Source: Apostichopus japonicus
Lineage: Eukaryota; Echinodermata; Holothuroidea; Aspidochirotida; Stichopodidae
Direction of reading: 5' to 3'
Assembly (NCBI RefSeq): GCF_037975245.1
Contig: NC_092564.1
Coordinates: 5,991,484-6,055,483, forward strand
Length of the DNA: 64,000 nt
Below the pieces are notes generated by a model, which worked only from the letters and a program-made list of their open reading frames with translations, had not been told where the DNA came from and did no database searches. The translations under genes and the position numbers were made by a program. Below are positions 45,601 through 55,497 of the stretch, piece after piece; the first letter of the stretch is position 1; the number at the start of each line of letters is the position of its first letter.

Positions 45601-46186
45601 TATGTCGAAGATATCCAATAGTGAAGGAATGGTAGGAGTTAAAAGCTCCCCACCGGCGCAAAACCCCACAACTCAGTCTACGTATACGTTTAGTTATAGT
45701 CCCGACAAGGTCCGCACGGTGAAACCACCCCCAATGGACACGTCAACTCTGGCTAAGTCCCTACCATCTGTGATGGCTGACAGTGGGTATGATTCACGAA
45801 GCAACATAATAATCGATTCTGCCAAATTGAAACACCCTGCGGAGGCCAACAACGACCTGTCCAATTCCAACCCTAACGCCACAAGCGCCTCTAGCAAGCC
45901 CCTCTACGACCCAGTCTACCGACACCCACATTCAAATCCTGTCGTCGATTCCAGGCATTTCAACGCACAAGGTACTGCAGATTTCCGATTCAGGTGGACC
46001 CCTAGTTACCCATACGGGGACAGACCCCAGACGACATTACTGAAAATGCAGGACTCTTTCACGAAAAGCGACGCACGAAAATCATTCCATGGAAGTTTCC
46101 CTGAAAATAATCCCGACTTGAGAGATAACATCGGATCAGGAAAGAAGCATGACTTCCACGGACAAAATGCTTATTATTGGCACTAA
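27468..46186 (+). CDS. SPMIP4 (C7orf31) homologue, complete, 9 coding exons
   Basis: The joined exons encode 785 residues (human about 590). Shared blocks run in order: MPWGMDREYGG, INLPAEHRPKSEPP, KGHRHF, LPVNQYYDLT, EHPYSSHMSRFAVFPNF, LKWPG, ERAQWQTTYNRNFTGYGP, MPPRPLEGRISRLI and the terminal LRDNIGSGKKHDFHGQNAYY. C7orf31 is renamed SPMIP4 (sperm microtubule inner protein 4) and is linked to the sperm axoneme and the centrosome; its biochemical role is not established. There is no signal peptide or membrane segment. A charged, probably helical stretch covers residues about 419-494. The middle of the last exon is Ser/Pro/Asn-rich, probably disordered, and accounts for the extra length. Exons: 27468-27631, 32040-32219, 37830-37901, 38496-38525, 38948-39141, 39503-39588, 40023-40286, 44258-44413, 44975-46186. 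All junctions keep frame. Confidence 0.94.
28200..28272. repeat. Short degenerate tandem repeat (attaca units)
   Basis: tattacaagataacacag, aattacaagattacacag and gattacacataggattaca are about 15-17-bp variants in a row. Confidence 0.6.
28708..28741 (+). repeat. Long G run with G-quadruplex potential
   Basis: A run of about 18 G is followed by tgggatgggatggga, so four or more G tracts lie on the coding strand of SPMIP4 intron 1. Many other G or C runs of 9 or more occur, for example at 8080, 19600, 38200, 48960, 55737 and 58350. Confidence 0.7.
29206..29578 (+). mobile_element. hAT-type MITE, GC-rich family, copy in SPMIP4 intron 1
   Basis: The ends are CAAGGGCGTAGG at the left and CCTACGCCACTG at the right. 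The exact 8-bp duplication GTCATGAA flanks it (29198-29205 and 29579-29586). The body has a near-perfect G/C palindrome (ggggggcgccagcccccc) and the words gcaccaaattgcatct and cccctccccttagacccctc. Length 373 bp. Confidence 0.92.
30215..30710 (+). mobile_element. hAT-type MITE with internal tandem duplication
   Basis: The ends are CAGGGGCGTAGCGA and TTCGCTACGCCCCTG, flanked by AACATAAG (30207-30214) and AACATAAA (30711-30718), an 8-bp duplication with one mismatch. A block of about 138 bp starting ttaaaatatgcaccagattg is tandemly repeated inside. It shares gcaccagattgcatctaagg with the element at 29206, so the two are related. Confidence 0.9.
32040..32219 (+). CDS. SPMIP4 coding exon 2 (residues 55-115)
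   Basis: The acceptor is caactttag and the donor gtaagt. It encodes YKHFQDALEKNPRMPWGMDR, then EYGGEGPINLPAEHRPKSEP, the strongest match to human SPMIP4 (PWGAEREYGG...LPEEHRPKCEPP). Confidence 0.95.
34526..34564 (-). ncRNA. Hammerhead-ribozyme-like motif (Penelope-type), copy 1
   Basis: On the minus strand: GCCT (stem I), TTGAAGA (core CUGANGA with the first C changed to U), stem II GATCCT/AGGATC with a 3-base loop, GAAA core, then CGTC and AGGC pairing with GCCT. Penelope-like retroelements carry such minimal hammerheads with almost no stem III, working as dimers. The changed first core base suggests this copy is inactive. Confidence 0.5.
35736..36029. mobile_element. hAT-type MITE, 294 bp, in SPMIP4 intron 2
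   Basis: The ends are CAGGCGCGTAGCCA and TGGCTACGCGCCTG, perfect inverted repeats of at least 14 bp. The exact 8-bp duplication GTTATAGG is at 35728-35735 and 36030-36037. The termini resemble the elements at 29206 and 30215 but the body differs. It lies between the two hammerhead-like motifs. Confidence 0.94.
36402..36443 (-). ncRNA. Hammerhead-ribozyme-like motif (Penelope-type), copy 2
   Basis: On the minus strand: GCCT, intact core CTGAAGA, stem II GATCCT/AGGATC with loop GCTCTA, GAAA, then CATC and AGGA. It lies in the same orientation as the copy 1.9 kb to the left. The cleavage triplet would be AUC instead of GUC and one stem I pair is lost. Confidence 0.55.
37830..37901 (+). CDS. SPMIP4 coding exon 3 (residues 115-139)
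   Basis: The acceptor is ttccaacag and the donor gtaagt. It encodes GLPVNQYYDLTLLKKSNIRS, parallel to human KLPVEQFYYLTQNKKS. Confidence 0.92.
38496..38525 (+). CDS. SPMIP4 coding exon 4, 30-bp micro-exon (residues 139-149)
   Basis: The acceptor is ctttgcag and the donor gtaagt. It encodes VPRPTQADM with split codons at both ends (phase 2) and is needed to keep frame between exons 3 and 5. Human has IPKPPNST at this place. Confidence 0.9.
38948..39141 (+). CDS. SPMIP4 coding exon 5 (residues 149-214)
   Basis: The acceptor is accacag and the donor gtacgc. It contains EFPAEHPYSSHMSRFAVFPN and QRPLHPQMPANPYSIRVVRQ, matching the human EHPYHTHICRGAMFPTF and PFPPTVPTKAYDSTV regions. Confidence 0.94.
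39503..39588 (+). CDS. SPMIP4 coding exon 6 (residues 214-242)
   Basis: The acceptor is ttgaatag and the donor gtttgt. It encodes GGSDRWERQELPLETEKMPL and KWPGDTFFQ, corresponding to human YELIDIPMDSKKKALTWPG. Confidence 0.9.
40023..40286 (+). CDS. SPMIP4 coding exon 7 (residues 243-330)
   Basis: The acceptor is cacttcag and the donor gtaggt; phase 0 at both ends. It contains TLNPKTANALRNIERAQWQT and TYNRNFTGYGPANALRLDNF, close to human [33 protein letters not shown]. Confidence 0.95.
40287..44257 (+). other. SPMIP4 intron 7, no further gene seen
   Basis: This 4-kb intron holds short spurious frames only, including one at 40804-41094 that resembles nothing I know. It also contains the 10-bp minisatellite and a TA-rich tract near 43480-43505. 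Confidence 0.6.
41831..41900. repeat. 10-bp minisatellite, seven units
   Basis: Seven consecutive 10-bp units vary on nnntgcattc: gatggcattc, acatgcattc, aatggcattc, aaatgcattc, acatgcattc, gatagcattc, agtattattc. It lies in SPMIP4 intron 7. Confidence 0.85.
44258..44413 (+). CDS. SPMIP4 coding exon 8 (residues 331-382)
   Basis: The acceptor is atttacag and the donor gtgagt. It contains TFMPPRPLEGRISRLIGPNQ; the motif PPRPLEGRI.RLI is identical in human SPMIP4. Confidence 0.95.
44975..46186 (+). CDS. SPMIP4 coding exon 9 (residues 383-785) with stop
   Basis: The acceptor is ttcctcag at 44974. An open frame runs 1.2 kb to TAA at 46184-46186. It starts VREHPNLPSE, has a Lys/Glu/Arg-rich helical stretch (residues 419-494) and a Tyr-rich block (VYYDTLHKIY, PFYYDGDNPYEYDYVLPWDY), then a low-complexity Ser/Asn/Pro region. 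The conserved end includes LLKMQDSF and LRDNIGSGKKHDFHGQNAYY. Codons are GC-richer than the flanks. Confidence 0.95.
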   Translation, partial: VREHPNLPSETHDSFRVPAEKLEWKRLQSLQHPETQLEKLNQRQASVDAQSLKLSGDTRKKAYDDQVPKNYLKEMAEKHKDDLKRLTDQARWKEAERREHHHDLTLLKRKVDYTSPQMQPPVYYDTLHKIYTAKAPFYYDGDNPYEYDYVLPWDYHKTNAVLDQYKKEGEMMEKAENVGEGTNTARETGKEEYQFAGSPGANPFVTSSDMSKISNSEGMVGVKSSPPAQNPTTQSTYTFSYSPDKVRTVKPPPMDTSTLAKSLPSVMADSGYDSRSNIIIDSAKLKHPAEANNDLSNSNPNATSASSKPLYDPVYRHPHSNPVVDSRHFNAQGTADFRFRWTPSYPYGDRPQTTLLKMQDSFTKSDARKSFHGSFPENNPDLRDNIGSGKKHDFHGQNAYYWH

Positions 46187-46772
46187 TTTCACAAAGGAAG
46201 GGTCTTAGTTCACTAGATAATTATGACAAGTTACCCAGATTTATCCTGGATAACAGGGATGGGTCGAGGACTTTAGAAAGGTGTGGGTGTGGCCCTGGGA
46301 ATTGTTGAAGCCTACTCCCATTGCAGGGGGTCAGCAGGTTCTTGCTCGAAAAAAAAAAAAAATGGACCTGAAGTGGTGCATTCTTAGGCATATGTAGTAA
46401 ACCAAATCCCTTGCAGTTGAAAGGAATTAAAACAGGGATCCCAGTGATATAAATTGCCCTGTGGACCAACCAGGCCTCTCTATGCCTCTGGTGAAGAGAG
46501 GGAGGAGAAATTTAGACCTAATGACTTTGTACGCCCTCTATTCTGAACTGCATATATATATTAGAATTGTATGCAAGAACTACACACCCCTCGCATCTCC
46601 TTAAGTCTGTCCCTTCGAAGATTAAAGATAGTGTGATCTGTTGAAATTTATCTCGAAATGTCCCAAAACCTTACTTTTATCATCAAGATTGGTTCTTTTA
46701 CTCCTGTCTGGAAACTATGTGTAACTTCCCTTCCTGCAGCAATCACTACTTCTATAAAAGATCAAAAGCTTG

Positions 46773-46778
46773 ATTAAA
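46773..46778 (+). terminator. Candidate SPMIP4 polyadenylation signal
   Basis: ATTAAA about 590 bases after the stop. AATAAA at 46870 and 47698 are alternatives. Confidence 0.35.
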
Positions 46779-49700
46779 TGAAATATTACTGTGCATGAAG
46801 TGAGACTGCAAAGAACAAATTATCATATCATAATATCAGTTTAGTTTTTTCGTTTTTATTCATAAAAGAAATAAATATTACAAATTTGTGAGTCATTATG
46901 GAGCAGTTTATCTTAAAGGAACAAAATGATTCTCTTTCATGTTTTTGAAAATGATTCCCCCCCCCCCATGTTTTTAAAGATTTAAGCAGCAATACGTTCA
47001 GGATAATGCATGAGTTTGTAGTGAAGGGATAAATTCTGGGAAGACGATTTGCTGGGACACAAGGAGAAACTTGGTTCCATCCTTTAGACAGCTGATGCAT
47101 TCTCAAGTACAGAAGCTATTAAATGCTATTAGAAAACTGAAAAGGGAAAATTAAAGAGAGAAAAAACAAATAGAATAACAAAAAGGAAAACATTGAAGGT
47201 TAAACCTTTCATTTGAAACTGTGCAGGGGAAAAAAATAGCAAAAAAGAAAATGAAAAAAAAAGGGAACTTTTTATTTTAAGGCTGCTCAAAAATCGTCAT
47301 AGCTGTTTTCATGGATAGTGTTAAAAGCTGCAAACTTGAATAATTGCTGCAATATGACGCTACCGAAATGATAGCATAAAAATTACTGTCAATTTACTTT
47401 GGTTGCAGCAGAGAAATTAAAATAATGAATAACAATACTATTGCATAATTTGAATATGTTGTTGGTATATGAGAGAATGTTTAATGTTTTGGGTAATGCC
47501 TAATATGCTAGATAACTCATATGTACATAAGGTCATTATCACCATCATTGTGTGTACGTATCTAGTTTTAACCAAATAATAATTAAAAAAGAGTCTTACA
47601 AAATCATAAAGTGCCTTTAAAATTACTGAAGCCTAAGTTGATGCACAATTTCTCCTTATCCTTGTTTGTATAAATTTAATACAAGTTATGTTAAGTGAAT
47701 AAAATCTCATACTTCCATGTTTATGTATATATTTAGCTTGAAATTTGAATAAATTCTACTCTAAATTTCGGTTTTTAATTTTCTATCGATATTTTAGACT
47801 ATAAACCTAAAGTCTGCTATGAATGTGGCTGTTTTTTCCATTGAAATTCGAGACATTCCTTTTTCATATTTGGTTTTTGTTTGAATGTGTAATTTATATT
47901 GAAAGATAACAGAATTGCAAATGCTTGATTGTTTTTATGTTTTTAATGTATTCAGGTGTCCCTGCATTTTAAGTCTGTACTAAAGAGATGCACAGTAGTA
48001 AAACTCATGTTCACAAGTTGTTTTGAATTGTGTGGATGGTGTTACAAGAATTTCCCATCTAAGGGGATGAGTTTATAGGTGGTGGGGGGGGGGGGAGGTG
48101 ATGTGAACAAATGCCTGTAGCTGCTATATAGCTGAAAGACCACTCTCACCCTTGGGAAGACATATTGTTTGGAAATATTGACCACTTCTTTAATTGCAAA
48201 CATTGGAGCACTTTTTACACTGCACAGATATTTCTTTGATTAGTTTGACATGACATTAAGGGCTTAGAATAATTTGGCAAATAAAGATCAGGGAGGGGTT
48301 TTCTTCTTTGTAGGAAAGCTTTTACACATTGTCAAAATTTAGACCAAAAACAAATGACCATGAACTTCATTTCATTTGACAGACAGATTTAGTGTTGAAA
48401 GATGAAAACCCTCTGATAACTGCTGTGCATTGTGTATAATTGAAATAAGACAATTGATAGAGGCTCTAAATGATAAGAGTTTGGTTGAAACTTACTTCAG
48501 GCATCTTTGCTGTTGCTATTATTATTACATTTTCTTCTCACCTTTATTTATGCTGAGGGAGGATTGGGTGGGGGGGTGGGGGAGGGGAGGGATTGACATA
48601 ATTTTTACAAGATATATATAAACTTTCATTGTAGCAGTAGTAACTGAAATTTTTGTATGGTATTTTTTAACGAAGGAAGAAGGTGGCGGGTGGCTAGGAG
48701 GGGGTGGATGAAAGGTGGCTGTGAGGGGGTGGATGTAGGGCAAGGAAAGGTAATAATTTAACTGATGGCATACTTTCTATTGTTTCTGAAACATGTTGTA
48801 GCAGTATTACCTGAAATTTGCTCTCGACGATCAATTTTGTTTCTGAAATGTGGGGAGGGGCATAGGGAGGGGTAAGAATAGGGTGCATTCAGCTACTTAT
48901 AGTTATTCCATCATTTTAATTTTCTTCTGGCATACTTCCTAGAATATCAGGGAAGGGGGGGGGGGGGGAACTTTCTACTACTTTTATCATTCCATCATTT
49001 TATGTAAACATTTCTGTAGAAGTAGATACTGAAATCTTTAGAACTACTTTAGAACATTCCATTCTAACTTTTTCTCATGTATCATTAAGAACTGAAATTC
49101 TTCATGGAATAATGTTGTTAATAACACTTTCACACCCTTCGTTTTTTTTTTCAGTTGCTTTCAAATTCCTAGCTTTCTATAGTTAAATATTGGCAAAATG
49201 ATTCTCACCTTCTCTTTGCAATGTTAGATATTTTATGAAATTATCCAATGTATCTGTTTTATTTAAAGGAATACCTGTTTTTCACATTTAACTTAAAAAT
49301 CACTATGCTAGTGATTTTTTATTTTGAAGAACTTTCTTACGTTATGATAACGTTAAAGGTGAAATATGAATGTTTGCAATCACATATAAGCAAATTGCTG
49401 TCTTTCAAATATGCAAATAAATTGTAGAAATGAACCTGATACTTGTTTTTTTTCTCCCCCTCCAAACTGAGGTAAACATCCCAAAGTAAGATTAGATGTA
49501 GGAATGTGAGGGTTAAACTTTTCTTAGTTGGCAAAATGAATAGTTTGAAGATCCAGAAGATGTTAGTGACCAATCAGTCTAAAACATCCAATGAGAAAAG
49601 CCATGGTTGCTTTGAGACTGACTAAATACTGTCCCATGGCACAGAAATAACTTCAAATCTCATCATTATACAATGATTTGTCAATAAAGTACACTGAACT

Positions 49701-50207
49701 GGTCAAGACAATATTACAAAAACGTTGTGTACAATACATAAATATATAACATTAATGTGTGGTAGAGCTAAAAATTCTCCAACATAAGATATAGTGTACA
49801 AAAGATATAGTGTACAATTTTCTGAGTGACCTCCACTTTACCAAAATTTCTCAAAGGCGAGGGGGGGGGTACCTCTCACCTGGACAAACATCTAAGCCCC
49901 TTGCTCGGTACAAAAATGGTGGTTGTGTCATGGTCTACTGGGACGGCAAGTGCATTGTATATTCATTATTGTCCCCAAAATAAGCTAGAAAAGTCTAATA
50001 ATGGTCGATTAACTCCACTGCCACCCTGTAAGCTTTCTGGCTCACTGAAACTTTCAATTGTAAACATGAACACTTCAATTAATTTGGAGGTCAGCAAATC
50101 CAAGGAAGAAATTTTAAAGAGGTTTTAGTAGGCTAATCTATAGGGTCAATAGTGATGACCTTTACATGGTACTGCTTATCCTTCCAATTGTGGGACACTA
50201 AACATAA

Positions 50208-50568
50208 CAGTGGCGTAGGTAGGTACTTTTGAGTGGGGGGCTGAAGACTGATGGCCGGTGTGTGGGAGGGGTCTAAGGGGAGTGGGTGTCCCCCTCCCCT
50301 TTGGATTTTTTTGCATTTCCAGGTGGCCTCAGATGCAATTTGGTGCAATATAGCACACTTCAACACCCACTCCATTTTGTAAACTTAATTTTGTATTTTC
50401 ACCTGGCCTTAGATGCAATTTGGTGCTCCAAATGAGATTTTTTTTCTCATTTAGAAATGAAAAAGGGGTTTTCTGACTTGCGAACCGGGGGGGGGGGCGG
50501 AATGATACTTCTGCCCCTCCACATTTTTCACTGGGGGGGCTGGCGCCCCCCCAGTTCCTACGCCCTTG
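50208..50568 (-). mobile_element. hAT-type MITE, same family as 29206-29578, inverted
   Basis: The element is about 361 bp and closely similar to the reverse complement of 29206-29578, sharing the terminal words, the gcaccaaattgcatct repeats and the ggcgcc palindrome. It is flanked by AAACATAA (50200-50207) and AAACGTAA (50569-50576), an 8-bp duplication with one mismatch. Confidence 0.92.
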
Positions 50569-53500
50569 AAACGTAATGTCCTATTTGTCAATTTTTTAAA
50601 CTGAATATCTGTGAAGCTAGAAAAAGAACATTGAAAAAAAAAACACATAGAGAAAAGAATTCATTTCTAAATAATATTTATTTCCTTCCATAAACAGAAT
50701 TTAACTTACAGATGAAATTAATCAGCTATTTTGTTTGACAGCACCTGAACTATATTCCTGCAGTTACAAACACTAACAAACCTCATCTTCATTCATGTTA
50801 TCATAATCTTAAAAATATCTATCTTGGCAATTTTTCGTTGTGAAAGGATTTTCTGTACGCCTCTTCATTTCTATTTCGAGACGCGAGTGCAACAACTTTT
50901 CCTCTGAAAGTGTGAGCTGGGGTCGGGTAGTAGGGCCACAAATAGATGAAATTTGTACTTTGGTGAAGGGTAAGGAGGAGAGGTTTATTATGACATATGC
51001 AACTTACTCCTAGCCTGATCGTTTCTTTCAGTGATATTTTTTTTACATTTAAACATCTATTTTCCACACCTTTGCAAAAGCCTACATGTGTATGGGCTTA
51101 AAATTTTAATTTTAATAACTTTCACTAGAGACATTTCCAATTGATTCACATACAAAGAACAAACTAAACTCGAAGCTGTTATTTGTGCTATTGAAAAAAA
51201 AAGTTTGGATATAGCCGGAACTTAAGATGAACAACATTCATAAGTGTCTTAATCTTATAATCCTTCCTTAACCTACAAAAGTTCAGGTAACTACAAATTA
51301 ATAGTTCAATACATCCAATATTTTAATGGTCAGTTGGTTTGTCCTTATGATGTAGCACATATAATATCGATAAAAAACTGCCCAAAGTATTTTCTTGCAG
51401 GTTACATAGAATTCAACTTCTTTCAGAACTGCCCAACCTCTCAACATGTCAACTTGTCTTTGTGCCCATCTTTTAGAAAGTTTTTATGATTATAAAAGAA
51501 ATAAATTGAATATAGATTTGAGATGTTTTGACTCTTTTGCAGAAAAAAAAAAAGATACTGATTTGTATTAAAATGAACGCATCACTCATTGGGGCAGTAA
51601 TGACATTTTTCATGGACCTTCCAGAGACATTACCTAACTGTGCTACATCCATTACCAACAATGCACAAGTATGTTGGGAACCAGAACCAACCTCCCACTC
51701 TTTTGAAGAAAAGATTTGGACTACAAATAGTGGAAATAGTTAGCATGCTTTACAAGAAGGCATTCCTTATTATCATCTACTATTCTCCAAAACATTTTGG
51801 TAGTAATTTTGGTGTTTATACCTATACTTGTCCACCACCCCTACACCCCCTCCCCTCCACCCCACTGGGGTCCTGTCTTCTGAGAAATCGTGAATCTACA
51901 ACTACGAATTATTATGTAAACGATGCGTTTTCCAACACGAATAAAACACAGTGAAAGGCAGTCCAAGTTGTCTGATGTTTATAATCACTATAAAGGCTCC
52001 CTCTTCTCCCCTTCCTTCATCTAACCCTTCCACTCATGGAGACCTAGGTACAAGCCTGGACATTAACCATGGTCGATATAGTAGCAAAACTCCCTCCATT
52101 CTAGTATAAATACTAATCTAACCTATAAGTAATGTACTTGTGACTATACATTAGAAACAACAAAAAATATGTTTAATTTAATGAAATGTGAAAACATAAC
52201 ATTGTTTGATCGTTTTATTGACATTTCTGTCTGTTAGAATACCGACAGAAATGAGAGAGAAAAGTAAGAAACATTATAAAAAGTATTTTTTTCTACAAAG
52301 TGATTTGAGATTATTCATTTCAAAGTCATGTGGTAGTTGCTAGTGCTCTAACTGCGTGAGAAATTTTCCTCCATGAGGGGATTCCCCCAAACAAAGATGT
52401 GAAAAAAGTCCCAGAAAAAGCGAAAACAAAATTTGGGAAAAGAAGCATGAAATGATATCAAACCTAAGTCATTAAAGTGATTCAGATTTGAGTTTCACAT
52501 TGTGCAAAATGGGATTTACCCTTGAATCTTACCACCCTCAATCACTACAATTATTATTATTTTTTCCCCTTAAATTTATTATAGATTCTATGTTACATCT
52601 TTTTCCAAACGCTTAGATGAAATAATTCCAAATGTTTTTTTTATTATTTTAGAGAGAAAATGCGGAGAACTATAAACAAAGACAAGATTGCACATAAAAT
52701 ATAGTACCTATATAAACTATACACTTTTCTTTTTGAAACATATATTATCTAATGGTTCCTATTTATTCTTTTCTATTAATGAAACAAGAACTGGATTGAG
52801 GACTTGGAAGTACTCAGTCAAACATGGAACTTATTATCTCCTCTTGTAAAGAAAATAACATGAAAATATGCAATTTGTTCATAACAGTTAAACTGCACAC
52901 ACAAGTTGTTTTTTTCAAGGGAGAAAGCCATTTTTAAATAATTTAAAAGCTCTCACCAACCAGAACGACTGACAATTATAATACTGTCCTCGTGGTTGAA
53001 AGGTTCTATTTAATCTTAGAATATTACGCTAACACATGGACAATCTTAACAGATCAATTGTACCAACATAAATTGGACATCACTTAAAGTATAAATCAGA
53101 TAATATCAAATTGACATTTTTTTCCCTTTTTCTTTGTGGATAATTAGATGTTATTAGCTGGGATGTTCAGGACATGATCAACCTTAAACAACCACAACTT
53201 GATTTTTTTTTTGTCTTCCCTTTTTATCCCTAAAAATCATTATTTATCACAATAATGAACGATCACATGAGGTTGCAAGAAAGCAGAAGATGAGAAGATC
53301 GTCAACATTATTAGATGCCACCACATTCAAGCCAAAACAAACTGACTGTATATCAAATTGTCAAACCTCTCACGAAAACACTAAGATAAATATAAAAATG
53401 TTTCAGGATGGAATAAACCAGAGTGACAAAACATAAGGTTTTCAGTTATATTAACGCAAAATCCCAGTTTAATGGAAGTCCCTTTGAAATCTGTACAATG

Positions 53501-54334
53501 CATTCCTCAGATACAAAACACTTACAAACTTAACAAAGAATAAATTAAATAGCTGAAAACCTTGAAGTTAAATCCACTAAAGCTATATATACACATTCGT
53601 AATTGATGCTTGTGTTTGCTTTAATTCCTGATAGCTTTGTTTTATAGTTTTATCAATTTTCAGTTTCGTTGCTGGACATTGGAAAAGCATTTAAAGAGGT
53701 TAAAGTAGGATTAATGATCTTTCATGACCAAGTTTCATGTAAGGTTTGTTAATACATTGATATGCATGAAATGCAACTAAGATAAATATTACTACTCCCC
53801 TCACTCCCCCTGCTCCTACCTTCACCCTCCCTCCCTTTTCTCTCAAAGCAAAGGTGAATAATTGAGCATTCCAATTGATTTGAAAGTACCTTTGAATACT
53901 TTAGGAAAATTCACTTGCCCTCCTGATATAAATCCCCTGACCCCTACATTCCCCTCTCTATAAGTTTGTATAAAACTGAAATAATGAATAAAGGATCCTG
54001 TTCTTTGTTCTCTATGGAGAGTTTTGGTTATGTCAAAAATCGAGGAAAAAATTTGCCTTGCAGCAGAAAATAAACATATAAATAAAGCTCTCATAGGTAA
54101 TTTGATTTTCAACATTTCTTCTGAATGTGAAGACATTTTTATTCTTTCCTATTTTGACATTGTCTATAATGTGTGTTATTGTTATTCACGATTTGTGAAA
54201 CCAAATGATTTTATACATTTCTCCTTCAATACTGATCAACACCACTGAGTCAAAATAATACTTTCAATTTTATGGCAGTGTTTCTCACCTTTTTTTCTAC
54301 TTCAGTGAAAACCAAAATTCCTGTAGTGATAGTT

Positions 54335-54366
54335 TTTATTTATAAAGTAAATTTAAGATTTTTATT
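54335..54366 (-). terminator. Candidate TBC1D5 polyadenylation signals
   Basis: TTTATT at 54335-54340 and 54361-54366 reads AATAAA on the minus strand, about 870-900 bases after the stop codon. Confidence 0.3.
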
Positions 54367-55233
54367 TGGAAATGGATGTATTGAGAACAAAGTCATATTT
54401 GTTGATTACCTCTGACCCAACATTGACCTTTTTAGGCTACAAACATTGTCTCTATGGCTCTTGCAGTCCAATACATTTTGTGTCAGTAAACAACAATTTT
54501 GTTTCTAATATATGATCTTGTGAATAGTTTACTGAAAGAAAAAGAAATTCTTCAGGACTGCTAATGAGAGATTAATTAACTACCAAGAAATTGCCATAAT
54601 GATATCTCTGTATTATTGTTGATCACAATTTCTCAATTGGACACAAACATTTGAGCAACTTCTTGGAACATAGAAACACATAAAAAGTCTTTTCTATGGA
54701 AACATTCAAACACCTCATGGCCACTAATATGCTTATGCATATATTTGTGCTATCATTCAAATTTGCAGAAAATGGAAGTTCCATTAAACTTGGCCATCAA
54801 GTTTCCTATACAATTTTTTGTTATTATTCTAACAAAAATGTCACCAAAAAGTGGTGAAAAACAATGCAGAAATGTTCTCCCACAGGAGTAAACCCAGCTA
54901 GGCGTCTCTGCAAACAGCCATCAGCATTTTCTTACCTACTGCTTAACGAAACATCACTAACACTGGCAAATGGCCTTGGCAGCGTTACAAGCTATAAATG
55001 TCTATTACAGTATTACTTTGTGAAGTGTAGGCCTCACTTTCCTCATACAGTTTGTGTGTTAGGCAAGCTAACTTATCATCTAATTAAGAATGGGAACTAT
55101 TACCCTTGGGTGAAGAACACTATAATATCCCACTTCACAAAAGGATGCAAATCTCTCAGCATGTCTGCTTCTGTGTCAATGACCATTCTTTGAATGGTTA
55201 ATATCATTTTCTACATATATATATATTTTTTTA

Positions 55234-55497
55234 TCAATTGACTCCAAGTGGATCAGCCTCCACAGTGTCCTCCACTGTCTCCTTGTTTACATGTCCGTTG
55301 CTATTGACGTGAGGCTCTTCGTCGGTAGCACCTGTATCATCGTCTTCTTGGAGGAATGTCTCTCTAGACTGGTCGAAATGTTTCACCGATGCACCCCCGT
55401 CGCTCTCTTCGCTGAAGTAATTATCGCTGATTTTAATCCCGTCCTCCTCTAGAGACCCTTGAGCAAATCTGAGAGTGCCACCCAAGATGTCTTTAAC
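55234..55497 (-). CDS. TBC1D5 exon i, C-terminal tail and stop
   Basis: It starts VKDILGGTLRFAQGSLEEDG (human IKDILKGSLRFNQSQLE), followed by an 87-residue acidic tail with FLQEDDD and the terminal EADPLGVN. The stop TGA is at 55236-55234. The human tail is about twice as long. Confidence 0.93.
   Translation of the reverse strand, partial: VKDILGGTLRFAQGSLEEDGIKISDNYFSEESDGGASVKHFDQSRETFLQEDDDTGATDEEPHVNSNGHVNKETVEDTVEADPLGVN

Larger units (their letters stand above)
46187..55233. other. Intergenic region between convergent SPMIP4 and TBC1D5
   Basis: The region contains the 3' UTRs of both genes, G/C homopolymer tracts (near 48090, 48560-48740, 48955) and one hAT-type MITE (50208-50568). 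No coding exon was recognised. SPMIP4 polyadenylation candidates are ATTAAA at 46773 and AATAAA at 46870 and 47698. For TBC1D5 on the minus strand, AATAAA (TTTATT on the plus strand) occurs at 54335-54340 and 54361-54366. Confidence 0.6.
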
